Of a stretch of 37,918 nucleotides of DNA, positions 25,149-32,423 are shown piece after piece. The position numbers were made by a program, and so were the translations under genes. Origin of the DNA: Deltaproteobacteria bacterium CG_4_9_14_3_um_filter_63_12 (GTDB lineage Bacteria; Myxococcota_A; Bradymonadia; UBA4248; UM-FILTER-63-12); assembly GCA_002789955.1 (NCBI GenBank), contig PFUG01000010.1, positions 1-37,918 on the forward strand, in the 5' to 3' direction. The notes below the pieces were generated by a model. The model saw only the letters and a program-made list of their open reading frames with translations, was not told the DNA's origin and ran no database searches. Position 1 is the stretch's first letter. Every line of letters starts with the position of its first letter.

Positions 25149-25178
25149 AGAATACGCCTTTCCCCCCTAAAATTTCAA
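25149..25178 (-). promoter_or_regulatory. Candidate promoter of the TIGR02147-lipoprotein operon
   Basis: On the minus strand TTGAAA (25173-25178) and TATTCT (25149-25154) are 18 nt apart. The -10 would place the RNA start near 25142, only about 15 nt ahead of the TTG start and just before its GGAGG. The AT-rich surroundings stand out in this GC-rich DNA. Confidence 0.45.
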
Positions 25179-25363
25179 TTAAAGCGACGCATTATTTGCG
25201 CTTCGTCGCAAGAACCCCCGCGGCTCTGACACGCCAAACCGGCGTTCTCGAATACACCGCTAGAGGTTAATATCGTAAGGATTTCTGCGCACATACACTC
25301 CGTCATCGAGCAATATTCGCGTCGCTGTCCTCCCCGCACCCCGCACACGACGAATTCCCCGCG

Positions 25364-25404
25364 AAAACGTGGCGTCTCGGCCTGCCGTGTGGAGAAACGC
25401 CACG
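25364..25404 (-). terminator. Intrinsic terminator of the Cys-repeat gene
   Basis: On the minus strand CGTGGCGT (25397-25404) pairs with ACGCCACG (25368-25375), and the stem can continue with CTC/GAG after a 2-nt bulge. TTTT (25364-25367) follows at once. It lies 54 bp beyond the stop at 25458. Confidence 0.55.
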
Positions 25405-25457
25405 CCAAGCAGAAAAGCGAAACTATTCTCCAGCCGTCCGAAAAGTGCTGTGGCTGT

Positions 25458-25988
25458 CTAGGGGGATTCGGGCTCGACCACAGGCCCTTCGACCCCCTCG
25501 CTCGAGGGCTCGGGCAACGGCTCGGCGGGGCTGAGTTCCTGCCCACACGCCGTGACCAGCTCCTCGAGACGGCCCTCGGGGACACCATCGGACATGAGGA
25601 CGCGAGCAGGAAGCTCCGCCTTCAACGTGTTCATCACACAGGTGCAGACGGGCTCTTCGGAGCTCTGCCCGCACTCCTCCATGAACGCGGTCGCCATCTC
25701 TCGTGGCCACTCCGCCGTCTCGACTTTCGCGAGGCAGTCGCTGATGAAGCCGTCGATCGTCGCGTCCTCGAGGCTGCCGTCGACGAGCTTGCCCAGCGGC
25801 ACCTCCGCTTCGAGTCGAGCGAGCACGCAGTCGCAATGGGCCTTCGAGCTCTGTTCGGCGCAGCCCTTGAGAAACGACTCACGCACTTCGCTGGGATAGG
25901 GTTTTGCGGCGAGCTGTGTACGCGGGAGGGCGCACACCATCAAGACCACGCACATCCACAGACCCGTCCTCACTTTCTCGCTGCTCAT
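25458..25988 (-). CDS. Secreted protein with duplicated Cys-rich module
   Basis: 176 residues, family not recognised. The front MSSEKVRTGLWMCVVLMVCALPRTQLAAKP is a signal peptide, probably cut after LAA. The mature part is a duplicated module of about 65 residues: FLKGCAEQSSKAHCDCVLAR and, again, FMEECGQSSEEPVCTCVMNT, both with C-x8-C-x-C spacing and each followed 30-40 residues later by a lone Cys (SDC, TAC). Eight Cys fit disulfides in the periplasm or a metal site. The C-terminal tail is Pro/Glu-rich (PEPSSEGVEGPVVEPESP). ATG 25988 is chosen: its codon overlaps the upstream gene's TGA (ATGA) and GGAGGAG lies about 8 nt ahead. The frame extends further upstream but there it is only antisense-like sequence. 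Confidence 0.82.
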   Translation of the reverse strand: MSSEKVRTGLWMCVVLMVCALPRTQLAAKPYPSEVRESFLKGCAEQSSKAHCDCVLARLEAEVPLGKLVDGSLEDATIDGFISDCLAKVETAEWPREMATAFMEECGQSSEEPVCTCVMNTLKAELPARVLMSDGVPEGRLEELVTACGQELSPAEPLPEPSSEGVEGPVVEPESP

Positions 25989-26644
25989 ACGTCCAACTCC
26001 TCCTCTTCCTCGACCGTCTCGTCGACCGAGTGCGTGACCACCCCTTCTTCTGCGAGACGTTGTTCGAACCCCTCCAATTCGCGGCGTTCTGAGTGGTGTT
26101 TTGGGTCGTCGAGCGCCGGGTTGTTGGTGGTCCCCTTCCACCCCAACGGCCGATAGACCTCTACACCGCGCTGCAAACGCACGTCTCGCTCCAGCAGCCC
26201 TCGGCCCTCCAGAGTGCGGGCCGCAGCCTCAACCGCCTGCACGTCCACCCTCAGGTTGCGGGCCACCTCGTCAGCCGCGACCTCGCCGCGGGCTGTCATC
26301 ATTTGGTGAAGGTGGGAGACGATCTCCTTGTTCTCTGCGGCCTTGCGGTAGCGTCCCAAGGCGAGCAAAGAGGTGCCACCCACTGCGGAGCCCATTGAGC
26401 CCAAGACGATCATGACCAGACCGATGGCGTCGAGGATCCCCTCGGCGCCGAGCTTGAATGCAAAGCCGCCCGAGAGCATCAGCAGCGCGAAGAAGAGCAG
26501 CGTCACAGCCAGGCCTTTGCCGACCGTGACCCCCGCCTTGCGCGCCCCGCGTCGTACCGGACCGACGAGGTCGGTTTCCAACCTCAACATCGCCTCGTTG
26601 CCAAGCGGGTTCTTCCTGACAGGGCTCTTCGGTGGATGGCTCAT
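25985..26644 (-). CDS. Membrane protein with winged-helix-like C-terminal part
   Basis: 219 residues, no family named. Two hydrophobic segments follow a basic front: GLAVTLLFFALLMLSGGFAFKL and ILDAIGLVMIVLGSMGSAVGG. After it, residues about 120-185 (HLHQMMTARGEVAADEVARN, LRVDVQAVEAAARTLEGRGLL, ERDVRLQRGVEVYRPL) have the helix-turn-helix-wing order of a winged-helix domain, expected in the cytoplasm. The tail is acidic (DETVEEEEELDV). A membrane-tethered regulator or a domain for binding a partner would both fit. ATG 26644 has AGGAGCAGG just ahead. It is coupled to the secreted Cys-repeat gene by an ATGA overlap, so the two products probably work together in the envelope. It is divergent from the PATAN gene. 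Confidence 0.8.
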   Translation of the reverse strand: MSHPPKSPVRKNPLGNEAMLRLETDLVGPVRRGARKAGVTVGKGLAVTLLFFALLMLSGGFAFKLGAEGILDAIGLVMIVLGSMGSAVGGTSLLALGRYRKAAENKEIVSHLHQMMTARGEVAADEVARNLRVDVQAVEAAARTLEGRGLLERDVRLQRGVEVYRPLGWKGTTNNPALDDPKHHSERRELEGFEQRLAEEGVVTHSVDETVEEEEELDV

Positions 26645-27006
26645 GGTCCTGCTCCTGCGGGGGGTCCGGTGCTGTGACGAGCGGTTTGGTGAGGGCTCGG
26701 TCAATACGATGCGCCCACGTTGCGCACTTTGGAGTAGGTCAAAAGGAACTGCAACGTCTCGGTCTCTGCACTCGCAAGACCCAAACGCCGGCTTGGGCAT
26801 CGCTCGCGAGCGCAGGGATGCGAGGCGGCTCGCTTCGGGCCTCCTCAGTGCCGGGAAGCGAGCGAAATCCGATGGCCCGAGCTTGGCGCTTTGGTGCGAA
26901 TTTGGCCTGCTGGAAGAAATCACTTTGAAGAACAAATTGGCGAAGTGCGAGGGGCTTGCTAGTCTGCATCGGATCGCAGAGTGAGTTTCGGATTTCGGGG
27001 GCCGCG
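26645..27006. other. 362-bp divergent intergenic region
   Basis: Lies between the membrane protein gene (leftward) and the PATAN/TPR gene (rightward). It holds the second copy of the dispersed element (26816-26870). Reading frames through it encode peptides resembling those from copy A (the KRAKS-ending string), which follows from the shared DNA and is not evidence of a gene. No promoter stands out. Confidence 0.55.
26816..26870 (-). repeat. Dispersed 55-bp element, copy B
   Basis: On the minus strand it starts GGATTTCGCTCGCTTCCC and matches copy A (15157-15211, plus strand) at 48 of 55 positions with no gap. The central hairpin arms carry two mismatches here, so copy A is the better-formed hairpin. 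Confidence 0.75.
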
Positions 27007-29619
27007 TTGAGCTCACTAGAGACACAGATTGTCATCGTCGATTTGAGCGTGGAGCGCGTCGCGTTCTTCGAGTCGTTGTTTGTAGACGCCGGTTGCACCT
27101 GCCACGTGCTCAACGAGTGGCAGGAGGCAGAGGAGCTGCTGCTTGGACGTATCCTCATCCCGGGCCTCGTTGTCGTGGGTTTCGAGGCGCTCGCCTCTGG
27201 GGGTCTAGAGACGGTCTCGAACGCCAACAAGGTCATCGAGAGCCTCGGGGCGCCGTCGATCCTGGTCTACGGCCATTCCGTCGCGGGGGAGGTCGAGTTT
27301 CTCAAGACTTTCTGTCGCTATGCCGCGCACCTCGAGCTGCCGCAAGAGCGCGATGACGTCCTGCAGGTGTTGGCTGACTTGCTTCCCGAGGTGGACTTCG
27401 GGTCGGCTCCGAGCGCGGCGATCCCCGAGGACTTACGCCCGCTCTCTCAGCCCGAGTCAGTGTCGAGCTGGGTGGACCTTGAACGTTTGGTCGAAGACGA
27501 CCGCGGAACACGCGTCGTCGTGACCATGCCGAGCCTGTCGAGCGGCTCCCTGCGGGACGTGCCGCTGGCGCGCCTCCTGTATTTCCTCGCGATGCAGCGC
27601 CGCACCGGCGTGCTTTCGCTGCGCAACGGGCCGAAGGTGCATCAGGCGCAGTTCAGCAACGGAGGCCTGCTCGCGGACCAAAAGGATCCGCGCACCCTCA
27701 AAGCGCTGCAAGCGGCCTTCGCGTGGACCGATGGCGAGTACACCTTCACCTGGGAGCGGCTCGCCGGGGGTCAGCTGGTCCCGCTCTACTACTACCTTTT
27801 CGAGGGCTTACAGCACGTCTCGATGAACGCCGCGCTCGAACGGCTGGCGCTCTTCGAGCAAGGATTCTTGGCCCACACCACGCTCTTCTTCGTACGCTTG
27901 AAGGAGATCAAGAAGCTCGGCCAGGCCGCAGAGGTCGCTCGCCTCTGCAAAGGCGAGAAGAGCCTCGCTGACCTGTTGCGGGACGGCGCCATCAACATCC
28001 ACAGCATGTTGGTCTCGCTGAACTTCTGCCTGAGCACCGACCTGGTGACGATCTTGGACAAGGCGGCGAGCGTGCCGGTTGGGCTCTCCTACAAACTGCA
28101 TCATCGCCTCGAAGGCGTCGGTGGGGGGCACATCTCGGAGCTGCCCCACTCCTCGATTGGGGAGGATAGCGGGTTTCGGCGCCAGAACTACACGGCAGCC
28201 CAGATCAACCGACTCGACCCAGCCCTGGCAAAGGACCTGCTGGGTTTGGAGACGACCCTCAAGACGATCCTACAGAAGGACGCTTATGAGGTCTTCAATC
28301 TCTATGCGGGTTGCGGACGCCAAGCAGTGAGACTGGCGTACTCCACGCTTCGCGCTCGCTTGCCAAACAGCCCAGCCAATGTGCCGGCTCCGATCTGGGT
28401 GACCGCTCAGCTCGTCGAGACGGCCTTGCGAGACAGCTATGTGCTCCTCATGGCGCAAGAGACCGAAGAGACCGGAGCGCCGGAGCGGCAGGACAACAGC
28501 GGTCGGTTCCCGCGCGAGGAGAGTGGACTGACGCGAGCGGAACACTCCTTGATGGCGGATTGGGAGGTGAAGCTCGGCGAGCTGGCCTCTGGAGATCCCT
28601 ACGAGGCCTTTGATCTCTGGGAGGGCTGTGGTCGCAAGCTAATCATCAAGGCCTATCAGGCGCTCGAAGAGCAGTATGGGCCCAATCGCGCGAATGGCCC
28701 TCAGCACCCAGACGTCGTGGCGGCCATGAGCCGGGTCTATGGCGCCCTCAAGGATGTGTTGGACCAGCTCTTGGTGAGCGAAAAGACCAAGGACCCCACC
28801 CGAGATCGCCAGAAGGCCTTCGATTCCGAGGCTCTGAGCTTGAACACGGTCTTGGAGCAGCTGGCCTATGCCGAGCGCCGCCACGTCGGCGCCCCGGTCG
28901 CTGAACCTACGACGGCGAGCCACGAGCTGGCTCCTCGCTCCCCGCAGGTACGGAGCGCCAAGAAGAACTCGCCCGAGCTCGAACCCACGCCCCGAGACCT
29001 CGGCCCTAAGGCCTACAAAGCCACGGTTCCCAAAGGCCCCCTGCAGACCCGACACCGTGTCCCGATGCAGCTTGGGGCGGCCGCGCCGGAAGCGCCCGCG
29101 CCGGAAGCGCCCGCGCCGGAAGCGCCCGCGCCGGAGCCATCCGCCCCAGAGCGGCCCAGACCTCGCCCTGTTCAAAGCATCTCCAGCTCGTCGCTGGCCA
29201 TCGCCCAGACCTCCGAAGACCACTTCCGACAAGGCCTGCTCTGCCTGCAAAGCAAGGCCATCAACGCGGCGCGTGAACACTTCAAGTACGCGGTGGTCGG
29301 CAGAGAAGACAACGGGAGGTACCAAGCCTATTTTGCCTGGGCCTCGTTTCTCCTGCATCCATCGAACCTCGATCGAACCCGCGCCGAATTGAAACAAGCC
29401 AAGCGGCTCACGGGCGGTGTCGAGGCGGCCTCGTTCTTCCTCGGCATCATCGAAATGAACCAAGGCGACCTGGCCAAGGCGGAAAAATACCTGAAGGTCG
29501 CGGAGCGGGAAAACGCCGAGAACCACGAGGTGCGACGCGCGCTGCGCCTGGTCAAGGCCCGCATGGAAGCCGGGGACGACAAGAAGGGCGGGCTCCTCAA
29601 ATCGCTCTTCAAGGCGTAG
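27007..29619 (+). CDS. Receiver-like / DUF4388 (PATAN) / J-like / TPR protein
   Basis: 870 residues, soluble. Residues 1-125 resemble a response-regulator receiver domain (QIVIVDLSVERVAFFESLFV), but the phospho-acceptor region reads LVVVGFEAL with no Asp, so it is degenerate. About 180-275 is a DUF4388/PATAN-type domain (GSLRDVPLARLLYFLAMQRR, TGVLSLRN, FSNGGLLADQ), a family of signalling adaptors. About 424-482 and 529-590 are two similar modules (KDAYEVFNLYAGCGRQAVRLAY and GDPYEAFDLWEGCGRKLIIK) that look like J domains without HPD. A Pro/Glu/Ala linker with a 15-bp DNA repeat follows, then TPRs from about 737. TTG 27007 is the likely start; TTG 26956 is the alternative. No strong ribosome-binding site. 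It probably serves as a scaffold in gliding- or polarity-type signalling. Confidence 0.85.
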   Translation: MSSLETQIVIVDLSVERVAFFESLFVDAGCTCHVLNEWQEAEELLLGRILIPGLVVVGFEALASGGLETVSNANKVIESLGAPSILVYGHSVAGEVEFLKTFCRYAAHLELPQERDDVLQVLADLLPEVDFGSAPSAAIPEDLRPLSQPESVSSWVDLERLVEDDRGTRVVVTMPSLSSGSLRDVPLARLLYFLAMQRRTGVLSLRNGPKVHQAQFSNGGLLADQKDPRTLKALQAAFAWTDGEYTFTWERLAGGQLVPLYYYLFEGLQHVSMNAALERLALFEQGFLAHTTLFFVRLKEIKKLGQAAEVARLCKGEKSLADLLRDGAINIHSMLVSLNFCLSTDLVTILDKAASVPVGLSYKLHHRLEGVGGGHISELPHSSIGEDSGFRRQNYTAAQINRLDPALAKDLLGLETTLKTILQKDAYEVFNLYAGCGRQAVRLAYSTLRARLPNSPANVPAPIWVTAQLVETALRDSYVLLMAQETEETGAPERQDNSGRFPREESGLTRAEHSLMADWEVKLGELASGDPYEAFDLWEGCGRKLIIKAYQALEEQYGPNRANGPQHPDVVAAMSRVYGALKDVLDQLLVSEKTKDPTRDRQKAFDSEALSLNTVLEQLAYAERRHVGAPVAEPTTASHELAPRSPQVRSAKKNSPELEPTPRDLGPKAYKATVPKGPLQTRHRVPMQLGAAAPEAPAPEAPAPEAPAPEPSAPERPRPRPVQSISSSSLAIAQTSEDHFRQGLLCLQSKAINAAREHFKYAVVGREDNGRYQAYFAWASFLLHPSNLDRTRAELKQAKRLTGGVEAASFFLGIIEMNQGDLAKAEKYLKVAERENAENHEVRRALRLVKARMEAGDDKKGGLLKSLFKA
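29083..29135 (+). repeat. 15-bp tandem repeat (about 3.5 copies) in the linker
   Basis: Three exact copies of GCGCCGGAAGCGCCC (29083-29127) and half a copy (29128-29135) code APEAPAPEAPAPEAPAPE, a flexible linker between the J-like modules and the TPRs. Exact DNA identity suggests recent slippage. Confidence 0.85.
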
Positions 29620-29811
29620 CTTCAGGGTCGCCGAAGGTCGACACCGCGCAGCGAGGCGCTCCGCGCCAGGCCGCTGGACAGGCGTCCCTCCAGAGCCGAT
29701 GATGGCGCGCTTTTCGTCGGTTCGAGTCGTGGTCGGCGCGAGTCGCCGCCGAGAAGTTGCGTTGATTGGACTGGCTCCGCCGTGTCCGACCACACGGATT
29801 GAGGGGGGAGA

Positions 29812-31356
29812 GTGAGCGAGAAGAGGAAAGACAGCGAACAGGGTTTGGCGGTCGTCAATGTCAAACAGCTCGGATTTACCGCGGCAATCGTGACCTTGGG
29901 CTACGTGTTCTGGATCTGTGGCGCCATGGAGATGGTGGAACGGCTGGCCTTCTACGGGGTCAAAGCCGTGGCCACGCTCTACGCCAAGGATCCCGTGTCG
30001 AACGGCGGACTCGGAATCACGATGGATGAGTTCGGGACCGTTCTCATGGTCTGGGCCTTCATTCAATCCCTGCTGCCCGTGGTGACTGGTGGGCTCTCGG
30101 ATCGCTACGGTTACAAGGAGACCCTCTTCGTCTCCACGGTCGTCAAGATCTGCGCGTACCTCGTGATGGCATTTTTTCCGAGCTATTGGGGGTTCTTCGC
30201 CGGCGCCATGCTTCTGGCCACAGGAACCGCCATTTTCAAGCCGGGTATTCAGGGGACCTTGGTCAACGCGACCAAACCCGAGAACAGCTCCATGGCTTGG
30301 GGAATCTTCTACCAGACCGTCAACATCGGCGGATTCATGGGGCCGTTGGTCGCTGGCTTCATGCGCAAAATGGATTGGAGCAACGTCTTCTTTGCCTGCG
30401 CCGGCATCATCTGCCTCAACTTCTTCCTGCTTCTCGCCTACAAAGAGCCTGGCAAGGCCGAGCGTTTGGAGCGTGCCAAAGCCTACAAGGATGGCACGCT
30501 CTCGAGAGAAAGCCTCGTCTCCGAGTCTCTGCATGAGCTGGCCAAGCCCCACGTCTGGGTCTACCTGGCGATCTTCTCGGGCTTCTGGTTCATGTTCAAC
30601 GCTCTCTTCGACGTGCTGCCTGCCCACATCGACGACTGGGTCGACACCTCGGACATCGTCAAGACCCTCTTCGGCTCGGGCGGCACCGACAGTGCTTTCA
30701 TCAAGTTCTTCATCGTCATGAGCGACGACGGGACGCACATTCTGCCTGAGGGAATGCTCAACCTCAACGCCGGTCTGATCATGCTGACCTGCTTCATTTT
30801 CGCCTACATCGGTGGGCGCTTCCGGGCGACCACCAGTATGGTCATCGGAACCCTCTTGGCGACCGTGGCTCTCTTCCTCTCGGGCTACTCCAGCGCAGGT
30901 TGGGTGTCTGTCGGCGCCATCTTGATCTTCAGCGTCGGCGAGATGCTCTCGAGCCCGAAGTTCAGCGAATTCATTGGCAACTTTGCGCCGGCCGACAAGA
31001 AGGCCATGTACCTGGGCTTCTCTCAGATTCCGTTGGCCATCGGCTGGACCTTGGAGGGCAAATTCGGACCGATGCTCTATGGCATCTACGCGTCCAAGGA
31101 CAACTTCTCCCGAGTCATGCTCGAAGAAAAAGGCATGAGCGCTGGCGATGTTGCCGCCATCCCAAACGGCGAGGCCTTCACGGAGCTGGTCAAGTACACC
31201 GGAGAGACCCCGAGAGCACTCACGGACCTGCTCTACAGCACCCACAGCGTTGGCACCGTCTGGTACATCATGGGCTGCATCGGCATCCTCTCCGCCGTTG
31301 GCATCGCCATTTATGGACGTTGGATCCTAACCTTGGCGAAGAAGAAAGTGAGCTAA
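29812..31356 (+). CDS. POT/PTR-family proton-coupled oligopeptide transporter-like protein
   Basis: 514 residues, about 12-14 membrane segments. The first helix has the family's ExxER signature (MEMVERLAFYGVKAV), used for proton coupling. TGTAIFKPGIQGTLVNATKP matches the PTR2 motif, and GIFYQTVNIGGFMGPLVAGF the second POT signature. POT members import di- and tripeptides (or nitrate and other solutes) with protons. The long loops around residues 275-320 and 410-470 are unusual for bacterial members and polar (SDDGTHILPEG, MSAGDVAAIPNGEAFTE). GTG 29812 is the start, with GAGGGGGGAG ahead. The TAA overlaps the convergent gene's TAG (CTAA), so there is no room for a terminator. Substrate unproven. 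Confidence 0.9.
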   Translation: MSEKRKDSEQGLAVVNVKQLGFTAAIVTLGYVFWICGAMEMVERLAFYGVKAVATLYAKDPVSNGGLGITMDEFGTVLMVWAFIQSLLPVVTGGLSDRYGYKETLFVSTVVKICAYLVMAFFPSYWGFFAGAMLLATGTAIFKPGIQGTLVNATKPENSSMAWGIFYQTVNIGGFMGPLVAGFMRKMDWSNVFFACAGIICLNFFLLLAYKEPGKAERLERAKAYKDGTLSRESLVSESLHELAKPHVWVYLAIFSGFWFMFNALFDVLPAHIDDWVDTSDIVKTLFGSGGTDSAFIKFFIVMSDDGTHILPEGMLNLNAGLIMLTCFIFAYIGGRFRATTSMVIGTLLATVALFLSGYSSAGWVSVGAILIFSVGEMLSSPKFSEFIGNFAPADKKAMYLGFSQIPLAIGWTLEGKFGPMLYGIYASKDNFSRVMLEEKGMSAGDVAAIPNGEAFTELVKYTGETPRALTDLLYSTHSVGTVWYIMGCIGILSAVGIAIYGRWILTLAKKKVS

Positions 31357-32423
31357 CGCCCGTCCGGAAATCCCCCATCTGCGGCGTCGCCTTCCTCCCT
31401 CGCTCCTCGGCGTACGCGGGTAAAGACTTCGCTGGTGCCTCCGACCCAGAGCAGGTGGACCAGACCGATGAGAATCTGAACGTAGGAGGTGAAGGAGCGA
31501 AAGAGCAAGACGACGACGATCGCTTGCTCGCCAGAGAGCGCGCCGCCGAAGAACTGGGCCGAGGTGCCCTCGGCGAGCCCAGAGGCGCCTGGTGTGGGCG
31601 CGACGTAGGTGAAGGCGGTGAAGACCGTCGAGACGCCGATGGAGTGGACGAGAGTGCGTCCGCTGAGGGCGTGGTCGAGGGTCGCGGCGACCCCAATGAA
31701 CGCTGCAAAGTAGGGTAGATGGACGAGCAGAATCGCCGCCCACGCCCAGCGGCTGCGCCGCTTGAGTACGGCGAGCCGCTCGATGGTGCGCTGTAGGCCG
31801 ACCGCCAGGGCGACGAGCCACGGGCGTCCTGAGACCTTGTGCTCGAGCCGCTCGAGGGCCGCGACGGACTGCTTTGGCCAAAGGACGCCGAGCACTGGCA
31901 ACGCGAGGATGAAGGCGACGATGCCGCTGGCCCAGAGCAGCGGCGCCATCCAGGTGGCGTCGACCTGCGGACCCCAGCCGGCCAAGAGGAAGACGAAGGC
32001 GACGCCGAGGAGCACGGCGGTCGAGGTCATGGACTTGCCGAACGCGATGAGCGCGGCGGCGTCCCAGGGGATTCCGCCGCGGCGCGCCAACATCACGGTG
32101 GCCGCAGGGGCACCGAAGGCCGCGGTTGGCGTGATCCATGAGAAGAAGAAGTTGGCGATGGACGAGTGCAGCGCTCGGCCCCACGTGATCGGCGTCCCGA
32201 CCGACCAGGCCAGGACTCGGTAGCGGACGCAGTCCGTGCCATAGATGGCGAAGAGAAAGAAGAAGAGCAGCGCGACCGTCGGCCCCGAGAGGGTGAAGAC
32301 CGCCGCGAAGGAGGCTGGGGTCGCACCGGATTGGACGATCGCATAGGCGACGCCCGCCCCGGCGAGCACGAGAAAGCCTGAGAGGTAGAGCGCGACGCGG
32401 AGGCCAGGGCTCAATCGTTTCAT
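31353..32423 (-). CDS. UPF0104 / LPG-synthase-TM (AglD/MprF-type) membrane protein
   Basis: 356 residues with about eight hydrophobic segments. The family layout is visible: VALYLSGFLVLAGAGVAYAIV at the start, FFFLFAIYGTDCVRYRVLAW and the WGRALHSSIANFFFSWITPTAAFGAPAATV region, FGKSMTSTAVLLGVAF, and near the end FTYVAPTPGASGLAEGTSAQ followed by LLFRSFTSYVQILIGLVHLL, which is the conserved ExxR-like core of these proteins (lysylphosphatidylglycerol-synthase TM / UPF0104). Relatives flip or modify lipids; some are glycosyltransferase helpers. The start codon ATG overlaps the upstream gene's TGA (TGATG), so the two are coupled. The stop overlaps that of the transporter gene. No MprF synthase domain is present. 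Confidence 0.87.
   Translation of the reverse strand: MKRLSPGLRVALYLSGFLVLAGAGVAYAIVQSGATPASFAAVFTLSGPTVALLFFFLFAIYGTDCVRYRVLAWSVGTPITWGRALHSSIANFFFSWITPTAAFGAPAATVMLARRGGIPWDAAALIAFGKSMTSTAVLLGVAFVFLLAGWGPQVDATWMAPLLWASGIVAFILALPVLGVLWPKQSVAALERLEHKVSGRPWLVALAVGLQRTIERLAVLKRRSRWAWAAILLVHLPYFAAFIGVAATLDHALSGRTLVHSIGVSTVFTAFTYVAPTPGASGLAEGTSAQFFGGALSGEQAIVVVLLFRSFTSYVQILIGLVHLLWVGGTSEVFTRVRRGAREEGDAADGGFPDGR

Larger units (their letters stand above)
25128..25457. other. 330-bp intergenic region upstream of the TIGR02147 gene
   Basis: More AT-rich than its surroundings around 25160-25200 and 25265-25310. On the minus strand it holds the likely terminator of the Cys-repeat gene (25364-25404) and a good promoter for the TIGR02147 operon (25149-25178). 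No gene is supported in it. Confidence 0.6.

Noticed and set aside
26373-26984. Possible small protein with a KRAKS-ending string near the PATAN gene, and its look-alike near 15154-15351
   Set aside because: The resemblance comes from the shared 55-bp element on the DNA level; frames have no start signals or domain.
28639-31245. Long minus-strand open frame of 868 codons
   Set aside because: Lies opposite the PATAN/TPR and POT genes, which have clear domains; its product is a His/Glu/Arg-rich string without domain character, typical for the antisense of GC-rich genes.
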